Part shown: positions 51,943 to 64,000 of the stretch, piece by piece
Position numbering within the stretch: position 1 is the first letter of the stretch
Layout: each line of letters begins with the position of its first letter
NCBI RefSeq assembly: GCF_013459645.1
Contig: NZ_CP054861.1
Coordinates: forward strand, 4,266,001-4,330,000
Direction of reading: 5' to 3'
Source of the DNA: Martelella sp. NC20
GTDB taxonomy: Bacteria > Pseudomonadota > Alphaproteobacteria > Rhizobiales > Rhizobiaceae
Length of the DNA: 64,000 bases
The notes under the pieces: model-generated
Told to the model about the DNA's origin: nothing
What the model saw: the letters and a program-made list of their open reading frames with translations, nothing else
Database searches by the model: none
Program-made: the position numbers and the translations under genes

Positions 51943-53065
51943 GTGCTTCTCCTTCGATTGGTCCGAGGCGATGAAGATTGGCCTCGACAAAGTGGATGGA
52001 CATTTGCGGATGGACGCTTGCCGCGCTCTCGGTGGTCAGCGCCGCAATGAGCGCGCCCCGCCGCACGGCCTCATGAAGCGCGCCGCTCTCAAGATAATGG
52101 TGAAGGGTTCCGGCGATCATCGCATCGCCGGCGCCGGTCATATCCACAGGCCTTGCCGCCACCACCGGCACCGTGCTTGCCGCGCCGCCGGCAGAAACCA
52201 CGGCGCCGAGGGTGCCGGATGTCAGGATCACGGTGGCCGCTCCGGCTTCGTTCAGCGCTTTCGCCGCCTGCTGCATTCCATTGATATTCCTCGAAAATGA
52301 CGAACCAATGTAAGCGCAAGCCTCATCAAGATTGAGGAACAGGAGGTCGACGCCGGAAAGATCGGCCGGCAGCTTCTTGACCTTCGGCGTCGAGACTGCG
52401 TCGATCGCCAGCTCGAACCGCCCGCCGCGCCGTTGGTCGATCAGGGCGGCAAGGGTTGCGGCCGGCAGGTTGCAATCGGCAAACACCAGCCTTGCGGCGG
52501 CAAGGGAGGGGGCTGCATTGGCGACAAGCTCCGGCGTCAGCCGGTCGAAGATCGCCATGTCGGCGATACCATAGGCAAGGTCGCCGCCGGGTTCCAGAAT
52601 GGCGGCATATTCCGCCGTCCGCTCGTCCGGCAATGCATAGAGATTGGCCACATCGATACCGCGCGCGCCGAGATGGCGGGAGAGATCGCGCCCGCTCTCA
52701 TCCGCCCCTATCGCGGAAACGAAGCTGACGCCGGCCCCGAGCGCCGCCAGGTTTTCAGCGACATTGCGGGCGACGCCGCCGAAGCTGCGCATGCCCTCGA
52801 CCGGGTTCGAGGTCCCGGCAATCAGCGGCGCGCGGGCGAGGTATTTGCGGTCGATCACCGCCCCGCCGATGACAACCACCCGGCCCTCTTCCGGCAGCAG
52901 ATAACCCCGCCCGAGAATAAAGCCCCGCTCGGTGAGCCGCACCACATGGGCCGCCACCGCAGAACGCGACAGGCCAAGCTGGTCGGCCATCTGCTGCTGG
53001 CCCGCAAATGGATTTTGGCGGATGAGGCCCAGCACCGCATTTTCGACATCGCTCAGTTCGGCCAT
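51935..53065 (-). CDS. psuK: Pseudouridine kinase with N-terminal winged helix
   Basis: 376 aa. Residues ~5-55 are a winged HTH (VENAVLGLIRQNPFAGQQQM, GLSRSAVAAHVVRLTERGFI), followed by a PfkB kinase: VIGGAVIDRKYLARAPL, SFGGVARNVAENLAALGA, and ARPVDMTGAGDAMIAGTLHH with the catalytic Asp. It phosphorylates pseudouridine at the 5' position. The fused HTH suggests self-regulation, and two near-identical palindromes lie just upstream of the start. ATG 53065 places the HTH at the N-terminus as in homologues. Confidence 0.9.
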   Translation of the reverse strand: MAELSDVENAVLGLIRQNPFAGQQQMADQLGLSRSAVAAHVVRLTERGFILGRGYLLPEEGRVVVIGGAVIDRKYLARAPLIAGTSNPVEGMRSFGGVARNVAENLAALGAGVSFVSAIGADESGRDLSRHLGARGIDVANLYALPDERTAEYAAILEPGGDLAYGIADMAIFDRLTPELVANAAPSLAAARLVFADCNLPAATLAALIDQRRGGRFELAIDAVSTPKVKKLPADLSGVDLLFLNLDEACAYIGSSFSRNINGMQQAAKALNEAGAATVILTSGTLGAVVSAGGAASTVPVVAARPVDMTGAGDAMIAGTLHHYLESGALHEAVRRGALIAALTTESAASVHPQMSIHFVEANLHRLGPIEGEAHV

Positions 53066-53092
53066 TCCACGCCCTTGCCGCCGCGCAAACCA

Positions 53093-53124
53093 TAACATTT
53101 GTTACGCCAATAACATCAGTTATG
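53093..53124. promoter_or_regulatory. Two direct copies of a palindromic operator upstream of psuK
   Basis: Copy 1 ATAACATTTGTTAC at 53093-53106 and copy 2 ATAACATCAGTTAT at 53111-53124, centres 18 bp apart, each a dyad of TAAC/GTTA. They lie 28-59 bp before the psuK ATG and also upstream of icd on the other strand. The fused HTH of PsuK is the natural binder. Confidence 0.65.
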
Positions 53125-53269
53125 ACATCATGCCAGAGGCGCCGCCCGCCAACAGGCACTTTTCGCGAAGTTTCGGGTCGACATGCCTTTTTTCCCCGCG
53201 ACCGCGATGCTATAGCCCACGGGAAACTGTTGATACACGAGGGCCACGCCCCGCAGACGAGGAAGAAGC

Positions 53270-54484
53270 ATGACGAAGATCAAGGTGGCAAATCCGGTTG
53301 TCGATCTCGATGGCGATGAAATGACGCGCATCATCTGGCAGTTCATCAAGGAAAAGCTGATCCTGCCCTATCTCGACCTGCCGATCGAATATTACGACCT
53401 TTCAGTTCAAAACCGCGATGCCACCGACGATCAGGTCACCGTCGACGCCGCCAACGCCATCAAGAAGCACGGCGTCGGCATCAAATGCGCGACGATCACG
53501 CCGGACGAAGCCCGCGTCGAGGAATTCTCGCTGAAGAAGATGTGGCGCTCGCCGAACGGCACGATCCGCAACATTCTCGGCGGCGTGATCTTCCGCGAGC
53601 CGATCATCATGCAGAACGTGCCGCGCCTGGTGCCGGGCTGGACCCAGCCGATCATCGTCGGCCGTCACGCTTACGGCGACCAGTACCGCGCCACCGACTT
53701 TCGCTTCCCGGGCAAGGGTAAGCTGACGATCAAGTTCGTCGGCGAGGACGGCAAGGAAATCGAGCACGAAGTGTTCGACGCGCCCTCCTCCGGCGTTGCC
53801 ATGGCGATGTACAACCTCGACGATTCGATCCGCGATTTCGCCCGCGCCTCGCTGAACTATGCCCTGATGCGCGGCGTTCCCTGCTACCTCTCGACCAAGA
53901 ACACCATCCTCAAGGCCTATGACGGCCGCTTCAAGGATATCTTCCAGGACGTCTACGAGGCAGAGTTCAAGGCTGAATATGAAAAGAAGAAGATCTGGTA
54001 CGAGCACCGCCTGATCGACGACATGGTCGCAGCCGCGCTGAAGTGGTCCGGCGGCTATGTCTGGGCCTGCAAGAACTATGACGGCGACGTCCAGTCCGAT
54101 ATCGTCGCCCAGGGCTTCGGCTCGCTCGGCCTGATGACCTCGGTGCTGATGACGCCGGACGGCAAGACGGTCGAAGCCGAAGCCGCCCATGGCACGGTCA
54201 CCCGCCACTTCCGCCAGCACCAGAAGGGCCAGGAGACCTCGACCAACTCGATCGCCTCGATCTTCGCCTGGACCCGCGGTCTTGCCCATCGCGGCAAGCT
54301 CGACGACAATCAGGACCTGATCCACTTTGCCGAAACGCTGGAAAAGGTCTGCGTCGACACCGTCGAAAGCGGCCACATGACCAAGGACCTGGCGCTGCTT
54401 ATCGGCCCCGACCAGCCCTGGCTCTCGACCACCGCCTTCCTCGACAAGATCGACGAGAACCTGCAAAAGGCCATGGCGGCCTGA
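53270..54484 (+). CDS. icd: NADP-dependent isocitrate dehydrogenase
   Basis: 404 aa, dimeric eukaryote-like class common in alphaproteobacteria. [20 protein letters not shown] at the start, then [21 protein letters not shown] (isocitrate-binding Ser/Asn/Arg), and [20 protein letters not shown] with the metal-binding Asp residues. It oxidises isocitrate to 2-oxoglutarate in the TCA cycle, giving NADPH. ATG 53270 is preceded by GAGGAAGAAGC. A strong terminator follows 27 bp after the stop. Confidence 0.96.
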   Translation: MTKIKVANPVVDLDGDEMTRIIWQFIKEKLILPYLDLPIEYYDLSVQNRDATDDQVTVDAANAIKKHGVGIKCATITPDEARVEEFSLKKMWRSPNGTIRNILGGVIFREPIIMQNVPRLVPGWTQPIIVGRHAYGDQYRATDFRFPGKGKLTIKFVGEDGKEIEHEVFDAPSSGVAMAMYNLDDSIRDFARASLNYALMRGVPCYLSTKNTILKAYDGRFKDIFQDVYEAEFKAEYEKKKIWYEHRLIDDMVAAALKWSGGYVWACKNYDGDVQSDIVAQGFGSLGLMTSVLMTPDGKTVEAEAAHGTVTRHFRQHQKGQETSTNSIASIFAWTRGLAHRGKLDDNQDLIHFAETLEKVCVDTVESGHMTKDLALLIGPDQPWLSTTAFLDKIDENLQKAMAA

Positions 54485-54511
54485 GGCCGACGCCTTCTGC
54501 GACGAATACCG

Positions 54512-54540
54512 AAAACCCGGCCATCGCGCCGGGTTTTTGT
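54512..54540 (+). terminator. Rho-independent terminator of icd
   Basis: 10-bp stem AAAACCCGGC (54512-54521) and GCCGGGTTTT (54528-54537) around the loop CATCGC, with T-rich 3' side. Position 27 bp after the icd stop is ideal. Confidence 0.85.
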
Positions 54541-54731
54541 TTGCCCTCGGGAGGCGCCGCTTCATCCGCGGTCCGGGAGCCCGAAACGCGCCTGTTCACC
54601 AAAGTCTGATGCGCCCCGCGCCGAAATCCCTTCACTCCTGCCTCGTTTTGGATAACAATATCGATGTGAACCGCTGAGGAGACCGGAAGCAGCACCGCAG
54701 ATGTGCGCGCCGGCGGCGGGAGGAGATACCG

Positions 54732-55745
54732 ATGGCTTATTTTTCGAAGCCGGCGGAAAACCGTGCCCACGCCGATATCGTGACCGCGACGGCATTGTCG
54801 GTCAACGGCCCGGCACGCTCATCCGTTGCCGCCTCGTGGTGGCGGTCGCTGGTTCAGCACGGGCTCGACCCGGCAAGCTCCAGAGCGCGCCGCGCCGAGA
54901 CGTTGTCCGAACTGGAACTGAAGCAGAGCATACAGAAATCCGATCTTCTGATGCATGTGGCGCGCGCCCAGCTGGATCATCTCTATAAATGCGTATCCCT
55001 CTCTGCCTGCGGCGTTTTCCTGAGCGATGCCGACGGCGTCGTACTCGATGCGCGGTGGCGCAGCGGCGACCAGTCAAGTTTCGAAAGCTGGGGCCTGAGA
55101 CCGGGTCGAAGCTGGTCGGAATCGGCCGTTGGCACAAATGGCATCGGGACCTGTCTGGCGGAGGAACGGCCGCTCATCATCCATCGCGACGAGCATTTTC
55201 TGGATCGCAACATCGCGATGAGCTGCATTGACGCGCCGATCTACGGAGCGGACGGCCAGTTGATCGGCGCGCTCGACATCTCGTCGGCCCGCAGCGATCA
55301 GACCCCGGCCGCCAACCAGCTCATTGCAGCGCTCGTCCGCCAGGCCGCGCGACAGATCGAGGCTGACTGTTTCCGCCACGATCATGGCGGCCAGCGAATC
55401 ATTCTTGTTGATGACAGCGATGATAAGGAAGCGGTCGGCGGGGCGGCAATCGCGCTTGTCGCCGTCGATGAGAACGACCTCGTGATCGGCGCCACCCGCG
55501 CCGCGCGGCTGGCGCTGGGGCTTGCGCCCGCCGGCATGTTCTCGCCGGTTCCCGCCGATGACCTGCTGACCGCCGGCACGACGGAAACCGGCCTCGCCTC
55601 GGCGGAACGCTCGGCGATCCTCAAGGCGCTCGCCCGCCGGCACGGCAATGCAAGCCGCGCCGCGGAGGATCTGGGTATAGGTCGGGCAACGCTTTATCGC
55701 CGTATGAAGCGCCTCGGCGTACCATCACGATTCGAGGAAAGATAA
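54732..55745 (+). CDS. GAF-domain regulator with Fis-type HTH, lacking the sigma-54 AAA+ domain
   Basis: 337 aa. A central GAF domain (WSESAVGTNGIGTCLAEERP, IYGADGQLIGALDISSA) and a C-terminal Fis-like HTH (ILKALARRHGNASRAAEDLG, IGRATLYRRMKRLGV). AcoR-type activators place an AAA+ module between these; here only ~110 residues separate them and no GAFTGA or Walker motifs are seen. It therefore cannot activate sigma-54 and probably acts as a classical regulator. It sits upstream of the aldehyde dehydrogenase and DUF779 genes, with a palindrome between them. AGGAG lies 7 nt before the ATG. Confidence 0.88.
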   Translation: MAYFSKPAENRAHADIVTATALSVNGPARSSVAASWWRSLVQHGLDPASSRARRAETLSELELKQSIQKSDLLMHVARAQLDHLYKCVSLSACGVFLSDADGVVLDARWRSGDQSSFESWGLRPGRSWSESAVGTNGIGTCLAEERPLIIHRDEHFLDRNIAMSCIDAPIYGADGQLIGALDISSARSDQTPAANQLIAALVRQAARQIEADCFRHDHGGQRIILVDDSDDKEAVGGAAIALVAVDENDLVIGATRAARLALGLAPAGMFSPVPADDLLTAGTTETGLASAERSAILKALARRHGNASRAAEDLGIGRATLYRRMKRLGVPSRFEER

Positions 55746-55825
55746 ACCGAAGCGACGCGCTTTCGGGCGTGGCCATTCCAGGCCGCCGCAATCTTCCCGC
55801 CCCATCAACATCCTTGGCACGGAAA

Positions 55826-55847
55826 ACTGTCTCAATTGCGAGACAGT
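55826..55847. promoter_or_regulatory. 22-bp palindromic operator upstream of the aldehyde dehydrogenase gene
   Basis: Arms ACTGTCTC (55826-55833) and GAGACAGT (55840-55847) are perfectly inverted around AATTGC, 94 bp before the ALD start. Fis-type HTH proteins of the AcoR group bind TGTC..GACA-like dyads, so the adjacent GAF/Fis regulator is the likely ligand. No -24/-12 sigma-54 promoter was found nearby. Confidence 0.7.
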
Positions 55848-55940
55848 CTGAGCCTGCTGCCGGTTTGCAGCGGATGACAGCGGCCGATCAAACCCCGAAA
55901 CTCTGCCCATCACCGAAGTTCACGATGAGGAGGAGACCTT

Positions 55941-57461
55941 ATGAACGAGATGTCAAAACCGGAAGGGCTTTTGAAATCCCCCTTCAAGGACCGCTATGAC
56001 AATTTCATCGGCGGCAAGTTCGTGGCGCCGAAGAACGGCCGTTATTTTACCAATACGACGCCGATAACCGGCGCCGCGATCAACGAGATCGCGCGTTCCG
56101 ACGCCGCCGATATCGAGCTCGCGCTGGATGCCGCCCATGCCGCAAAGGCAAAATGGGGGGCGACGGCGCCGGCGGAGCGCGCCCGCGCGCTGCTCAGGAT
56201 CGCCGACGTGATCGAGGCCAATCTTTCCTACATCGCCACCTGCGAAACCTGGGACAATGGCAAGCCGATCCGCGAGACCATGAATGCCGATATCCCGCTC
56301 GCCGCCGACCATTTCCGCTACTTCGCCTCGGCTCTGAGGGCGCAGGAAGGCACGATGAGCGAGATTGACGACGACACCGTCGCCTATCATTTCCACGAGC
56401 CGCTCGGCGTGGTCGGCCAGATCATTCCGTGGAACTTCCCGATCCTGATGGCCGCCTGGAAGGTGGCCCCCGCCATCGCTGCCGGCAACTGCGTGGTGCT
56501 GAAGCCCGCCGAGCAGACGCCGGCATCGATCATGGCGCTGGCGGAACTGATCGCCGACATCCTGCCGCCGGGCGTGCTGAACATCGTCAACGGCTTTGGC
56601 CTTGAGGCAGGCAAGCCGCTGGCGCAAAGCCCCCGCATCTCCAAGATCGCGTTTACCGGCGAGACCACGACCGGTCGGCTGATCATGCAATATGCCACCG
56701 AAAACCTCATTCCGGTGACGCTGGAACTCGGCGGCAAGTCGCCCAACATCTTCTTCAAGGACGTCATGCGCGAGGATGACGGCTTTCTCGACAAGGCCGT
56801 CGAGGGCTTCGTGTTCTTCGCGCTCAACCAGGGTGAGGTCTGCACCTGCCCGAGCCGCGCCCTGATCCAGGAAGATATCTACGACGCCTTCATGGAGCGC
56901 GCCATTGCCCGCACCAAAGCGATCATCCAGGGCGATCCCCGCGCCGACAACACCATGATCGGCGCGCAGGCCTCGAGCGAGCAAAAGGAAAAGATCCTGA
57001 GCTACTTCGATATCGGCCGTCAGGAAGGCGCGGAAGTTCTGCTGGGCGGCAAGGCTGCCGATCTCGGCGGCGAGCTTGCAAATGGCTATTATATCGAGCC
57101 GACGATCCTGAAGGGACACAACAAGATGCGGGTGTTCCAGGAGGAAATCTTCGGCCCGGTCGTCTCCGTCACCACTTTCAAGGATGAGGCCGAAGCGCTC
57201 GAGATTGCCAATGACACGCTCTACGGGCTTGGCGCCGGCGTGTGGTCGCGCGATGCCAACACCTGCTACCGCTTCGGACGCCACATTCAGGCCGGCCGCG
57301 TCTGGGTCAACAACTACCATGCCTATCCCGCGCATGCGGCCTTTGGCGGCTACAAGCAGTCGGGCATCGGGCGCGAGACCCACAAGATGATGCTCGACCA
57401 CTATCAGCAGACCAAGAACCTTTTGGTCAGCTACTCAACCGAAAAGGTCGGTTTCTTCTAA
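55941..57461 (+). CDS. NAD-dependent aldehyde dehydrogenase (AldB/ExaC type)
   Basis: 506 aa. Catalytic Cys in [13 protein letters not shown] near residue 303, the general-base Glu in [14 protein letters not shown] near 262, NAD-binding [17 protein letters not shown], and [20 protein letters not shown] at the end. This subgroup oxidises acetaldehyde and other short aldehydes to acids and is usually paired with a DUF779 protein and an AcoR-like regulator, as here. AGGAGG lies 8 nt upstream of the ATG. The tetrapeptide GEVC (instead of GQVC) is normal for this subgroup. Confidence 0.93.
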   Translation: MNEMSKPEGLLKSPFKDRYDNFIGGKFVAPKNGRYFTNTTPITGAAINEIARSDAADIELALDAAHAAKAKWGATAPAERARALLRIADVIEANLSYIATCETWDNGKPIRETMNADIPLAADHFRYFASALRAQEGTMSEIDDDTVAYHFHEPLGVVGQIIPWNFPILMAAWKVAPAIAAGNCVVLKPAEQTPASIMALAELIADILPPGVLNIVNGFGLEAGKPLAQSPRISKIAFTGETTTGRLIMQYATENLIPVTLELGGKSPNIFFKDVMREDDGFLDKAVEGFVFFALNQGEVCTCPSRALIQEDIYDAFMERAIARTKAIIQGDPRADNTMIGAQASSEQKEKILSYFDIGRQEGAEVLLGGKAADLGGELANGYYIEPTILKGHNKMRVFQEEIFGPVVSVTTFKDEAEALEIANDTLYGLGAGVWSRDANTCYRFGRHIQAGRVWVNNYHAYPAHAAFGGYKQSGIGRETHKMMLDHYQQTKNLLVSYSTEKVGFF

Positions 57462-57498
57462 ACACAAGAAGAGGGTGCAAAGCCCCCTCCTCCCTGAA

Positions 57499-57526
57499 GG
57501 CGGACGGAGCGCATGCTCCGTCCGCC
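57499..57526. terminator. Strong 12-bp hairpin between ALD and DUF779 genes
   Basis: GGCGGACGGAGC and GCTCCGTCCGCC pair around the 4-nt loop GCAT. It lies 38 bp after the ALD stop and 22 bp before the DUF779 start. Without a T-run it is more likely an mRNA-processing or stability hairpin, or a partial terminator setting the ratio of the two products. Confidence 0.55.
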
Positions 57527-57548
57527 GACGACATCGGAAGGAACAATC

Positions 57549-57989
57549 ATGGAAACGCAAGCCATCACCTGTGTCACGGATCAGGCATTGCCCGAAGGCG
57601 CGGAGCCCGATTGCCGCGTGACGGCCACGCTTGCGGCCCGCGCGCTGATCCACGAAATCCAGTCCGAGTATGGCGAGATCATGTTCCACCAATCCGGCGG
57701 CTGCTGCGACGGCTCATCGCCGATGTGCTATCCGAAAGCCGAATTCCACCTCGGCGGCGGCGACGTTCTGCTTGGCGAGGTCGAAGGCGCGGAGGTCTGG
57801 ATATCCGGCCCCCAATTTGCCGCCTGGAAGCATACCCAGCTCATCCTCGACGTGGTTCCCGGACGCGGCGGCATGTTCAGCCTCGACAATGGTCGTGAAA
57901 AACGATTTCTGACCCGTTCCCGCGTTCTGACCGGGGAAGAACAGGCAATGCTGCAGAAAGCCGACGGGAAAAGCGCGCCCGCCATCTGA
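57549..57989 (+). CDS. DUF779 domain protein, aldehyde dehydrogenase partner
   Basis: 146 aa. The domain is clear: LIHEIQSEYGEIMFHQSGGC, then CDGSSPMCYPKAEF, LLGEVEGAEVWISG and LILDVVPGRGGMFSLDNGRE. Conserved Cys residues in GGCCDGSSPMC suggest metal or redox chemistry. It nearly always follows an ExaC/AldB-like dehydrogenase, but its biochemical role is unknown. ATG 57549 has GGAAGGA 6 nt upstream; an upstream ATG at 57513 lies inside the hairpin and is rejected. Confidence 0.88.
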   Translation: METQAITCVTDQALPEGAEPDCRVTATLAARALIHEIQSEYGEIMFHQSGGCCDGSSPMCYPKAEFHLGGGDVLLGEVEGAEVWISGPQFAAWKHTQLILDVVPGRGGMFSLDNGREKRFLTRSRVLTGEEQAMLQKADGKSAPAI

Positions 57990-58145
57990 ACGGGCATGTT
58001 TCGCGCGGCGTCAGTGGAAGTCACCACATCCTGTTTCAACCGTTCGGCTGCGCCCTCATGCGGCATCCGCGCCGGTTTGTTCTTCGAGGCCTTGCATTCG
58101 CAACGCGAATAGGAAAGAGCATAAAAAGAACATCGGGAGAGATTT

Positions 58146-58763
58146 ATGAGCAGGATCACGTTCTACACCAACCCGCAATCGCGCGGACGGATCGCCCGCT
58201 GGATGCTGGAGGAAGCCGGGACCGATTACGAGACCCGCATTGTGACCTATAACGGCACGATGAAGGAGCCGGCCTACCTCGCCATCAACCCGATGGGCAA
58301 GGTGCCGGCGATCGTCGATGACGGCAAGGTGGTGACGGAATGCGCCGCAATCTGCGCCTATCTCGCCGACGCCTTTCCCGAGGCACAACTCGCCCCGCCG
58401 CCTGCCGAGCGAGCGGCCTATTACCGCTGGCTGTTTTTCGCGGCAGGACCGGTCGAGGCCGCGGTGGTCAACCGGCAATTCGGCTTTTCCGTTCCGCCCG
58501 AACGCGAACGCGCCGTTGGCTACGGCAATTTCGAGAACGTCATGGACACGCTCGATCAGCGGCTTTCGGAAAGCCGCTTCATCGCCGGCGACAGCTTCAC
58601 CGCAGCCGATGTCTATGTCGGCGCTCAGATCGTCTGGGGCCTGCAATTCGGCACGATGGAGAAAAGAGCTTCTTTCGCGGCCTATGCCGAACGCGTCACC
58701 GCCCGCCCGACCTTTATCCGCGCCAGCAAGCTTGATGACGCAGCGGCTGCCGCGCTCGCATAA
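58146..58763 (+). CDS. Glutathione S-transferase family protein
   Basis: 205 aa. N-terminal thioredoxin-like domain (ITFYTNPQSRGRIARWMLEE, PMGKVPAIVDDGKVVTECAAI, with cis-Pro and the Glu-Cys/Ser GSH site) and a helical C-terminal domain (FIAGDSFTAADVYVGAQIV, the N-capping box). It should conjugate or otherwise use glutathione. The upstream 150 bp hold no other gene. GGGAGA lies 7 nt before the ATG. It is transcribed with the dioxygenase-family gene downstream or alone. Confidence 0.9.
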   Translation: MSRITFYTNPQSRGRIARWMLEEAGTDYETRIVTYNGTMKEPAYLAINPMGKVPAIVDDGKVVTECAAICAYLADAFPEAQLAPPPAERAAYYRWLFFAAGPVEAAVVNRQFGFSVPPERERAVGYGNFENVMDTLDQRLSESRFIAGDSFTAADVYVGAQIVWGLQFGTMEKRASFAAYAERVTARPTFIRASKLDDAAAAALA

Positions 58764-58930
58764 GCACGGCCGGGACCTGACTTGCCCGCGAAGACAGCAG
58801 GTGTAAAATAGAGCCATGATGATCAAGGCAACATTTTTTCCGCTGAACTGAGAAGACCGCTGGCGGCGGATTTTCAGATTTGGTTTCAACGGGATCGACA
58901 GACGCGCGATCCCGCAGGAGAAATGTTGAT

Positions 58931-59722
58931 ATGTCAGAAGATCATGATACCGGCCTGAGCGCTGCTCAGGTCACATCCTTCATCGAAGACGGATATGTGC
59001 GGCTCGACCGCGCCTTCGACACCGCGCTGGCCGCCCAGTGCCGCGCTGCGCTGTGGCAGGCGACCGGTTTATCCCCGGATGCGCCGGAGACCTGGAACGA
59101 GCCGGTGATCCGGATCGGATCGATGGCCTCGCCTGCCTTTGTGGAAGCCGCCAACACGCCGCGCCTCCACCTGAGCTATGACCAGTTGGCGGGCAAGGGA
59201 CGTTGGCTCGCTCCTCGGGGCATCGGCACCTTCCCGATCCGCTTCCCCTCGCCGCAGCCAGCCGGAGACGATGGCTGGCATGTGGATGTGAGCTTCGGAT
59301 TGGAAAATCCGGACTTCCTGGAATGGCGGGTGAATGTGAAAAGCACCGGCCGGCTTCTGCTGATGCTGTTCCTGTTCTCCGATGTCGGGGAACGCGACGC
59401 CCCCACCATCATCCGGGCGGGATCGCATGCCGTGATCGCCCGTCAATTGCTGCCTCATGGCGAGGCGGGCCTTTCCTTGCGGACGCTTTCAGCCGACGGC
59501 TACGCTTCAACCGCCGCCTGCCCGGAGGTCGAGGCGACGGGTCCTGCTGGCACGGTCTATCTCTGCCACCCGTTCCTGGTACACCGGGCCCAGCCGCATC
59601 GCGGAACGACGCCGCGCTTCATGGCCCAGCCGCCACTTCTGCCTGTCGGCGAATTCGACCCGGCGCTGCCGCCGTCCCCGGTTCAGATCGCCATTCGGCG
59701 GGCTTGCGGACTGTCCTTCTAA
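58931..59722 (+). CDS. Phytanoyl-CoA dioxygenase (PhyH) family protein
   Basis: 263 aa. Non-haem Fe(II)/2-oxoglutarate oxygenase features: VTSFIEDGYVRLDRAFD at the N-terminus, DDGWHVDVSFG with the His-x-Asp metal ligands, and YLCHPFLVHRAQPHRGTTPR with the distal His and the 2-oxoglutarate-binding Arg. The substrate is unknown. ATG 58931 is used because GCAGGAGAAA precedes it; the frame is open further to 58880 without conservation. It converges on metH with a hairpin between the stops. Confidence 0.87.
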   Translation: MSEDHDTGLSAAQVTSFIEDGYVRLDRAFDTALAAQCRAALWQATGLSPDAPETWNEPVIRIGSMASPAFVEAANTPRLHLSYDQLAGKGRWLAPRGIGTFPIRFPSPQPAGDDGWHVDVSFGLENPDFLEWRVNVKSTGRLLLMLFLFSDVGERDAPTIIRAGSHAVIARQLLPHGEAGLSLRTLSADGYASTAACPEVEATGPAGTVYLCHPFLVHRAQPHRGTTPRFMAQPPLLPVGEFDPALPPSPVQIAIRRACGLSF

Positions 59723-59741
59723 GGCAGGATGACGCCGCCGC

Positions 59742-63515
<3,774 letters not shown>

Positions 63516-63544
63516 TCATCTCCAGAATTTGAAGCCATGAGATC

Positions 63545-63564
63545 ACATAAAGATATCTTTATGT
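63545..63564. promoter_or_regulatory. 20-bp perfect palindrome in the metH promoter (probable SahR-type operator)
   Basis: ACATAAAGAT and its inverse ATCTTTATGT abut without a spacer, 29 bp before the metH start. SahR, an ArsR-type SAH-responsive repressor of metH and ahcY in proteobacteria, binds AT-rich palindromes of this kind. The assignment is by context and resemblance; the regulator gene is not in the window. Confidence 0.65.
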
Positions 63565-63771
63565 CAACATATAGCGGCTGAAATCAGGACGTCCAGCGCG
63601 CGGCGCTCCGTGTCACCTGTGTGTTTCATTCTTTGCGCATGATCAAGGACGATGCAAATCAGAATTGTGATGACGCCGAGAGCGCGATATACCTTAATCA
63701 ATCGACACACGCCGGGATTGCCGGCGTGCCTGCATGGGCCGGGCCTGGCCGCACGAAAGGGAGGATTTGCC

Positions 63772-64000
63772 ATGAAGCCGAAGATCAACACGCTGGTCGC
63801 ACCGCCGCGCTGGATCAAGAGGCCCTATCACCGAGAATGGCTGATGCAGCAGGCGAACAACCTCTTCGACTACTTCCAGTACCGTTCGGTCAATCCCAAG
63901 GGCGGGTTTTACGAATTCGACAAGGACGGAAGGCCGACCGGCGGCGACAATCCCGTGCGCGGCATCCACACCACCACCCGCATGGTCCACTGCATGGCGA
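63772..64000 (+). CDS. AGE-family epimerase/isomerase, N-terminal part (truncated by window edge)
   Basis: The first 76 residues are seen, starting MKPKINTLVAPPRWIKRPYH. WLMQQANNLFDYFQYRSVNP, then KGGFYEFDKDGRPTGGDN and IHTTTRMVHCMA match the opening of N-acylglucosamine 2-epimerase-like (alpha/alpha)6-barrel isomerases, with conserved R-M-x-H. GGGAGGATTTGCC precedes the ATG. Members isomerise mannose, sulfoquinovose, N-acyl-glucosamine or similar sugars; the substrate cannot be decided from this part. Confidence 0.8.
   Translation, partial: MKPKINTLVAPPRWIKRPYHREWLMQQANNLFDYFQYRSVNPKGGFYEFDKDGRPTGGDNPVRGIHTTTRMVHCMA

Noticed and set aside
55815..55835. Possible sigma-54 promoter (TGGCACG) before the aldehyde dehydrogenase gene
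   Set aside because: The TGGCACG is not followed by a TTGC element at the required spacing, and the nearby regulator lacks the AAA+ domain needed for sigma-54.
55953..57401. 482-codon open frame opposite the aldehyde dehydrogenase gene
   Set aside because: Shadow of a clear aldehyde dehydrogenase with intact catalytic residues.
58056..58889. 277-codon minus-strand frame opposite the GST gene
   Set aside because: Antisense to conserved GST motifs, no independent evidence.

Overview
The window looks like a chromosomal or large-replicon piece of a GC-rich alphaproteobacterium, most likely Hyphomicrobiales (Rhizobiales). The evidence is a GTTC-N7-GTTC SOS box, a GcrA-family protein, fused E1 alpha/beta and MetH genes of rhizobial type, UgpC-type sugar ABC and TRAP transporters, and many rhizobial-style catabolic operons.

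Left part (1-10 kb): a truncated four-carbon acid sugar kinase, a GlxA-like regulator overlapping a fused alpha/beta E1 dehydrogenase, then a DNA-damage patch. That patch holds a C-terminal relic of dnaE2 and an SOS box followed by a UvrD-like helicase and DinB. After it come a short YdeI-like gene and a divergent AraC/VOC pair.

Accessory patch (10-24.7 kb): an MFS relic, an SDR, SelO, and a large two-gene unit on the minus strand. The unit is a giant gene (alpha/beta-hydrolase, then TPR-like helices, then a PIN-like nuclease, about 1,550 aa before disruption) overlapping a 640-aa helical partner of unknown function. An IS630 element has split the giant gene between the catalytic Ser and His of its hydrolase domain; removing the IS restores one frame exactly. 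Next to it is an IS91-family transposase with a tyrosine recombinase, and an 80-bp copy of sequence downstream of that transposase lies inverted 11.4 kb away. The giant gene is the best candidate for an undescribed (possibly conflict/defence) system here.

Catabolic operon (24.7-32.5 kb): a LysR regulator with two apparent DNA-binding domains, divergent from a PDC-lactonase-like amidohydrolase, a complete TRAP transporter and GalB/GalC/GalD-like enzymes. Together these would take 2-pyrone-4,6-dicarboxylate to pyruvate and oxaloacetate, with import but no ring-cleavage dioxygenase in view.

Integrated phage-like element (32.75-38.55 kb): NusG-like antiterminator, replication genes (one frameshifted at a G8/C8 tract and carrying tandem 12-bp repeats that look like internal origin iterons), a zinc-ribbon/HTH protein, a GcrA-like protein and a tyrosine integrase. 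The integrase abuts the 5' half of a tRNA-Ser(GCT).

Right part (38.6-64 kb): a sugar-type ABC transporter operon with an ArgH-like lyase and a PfkB kinase, divergent from ROK regulator, PIG-L deacetylase and EamA genes across a 36-bp palindrome. Then come acuI, psuG/psuK with twin operators, icd with a terminator, a GAF/Fis regulator, aldehyde dehydrogenase and DUF779, a GST, a phytanoyl-CoA dioxygenase family protein, metH with a palindrome upstream, and the start of an AGE-family epimerase.
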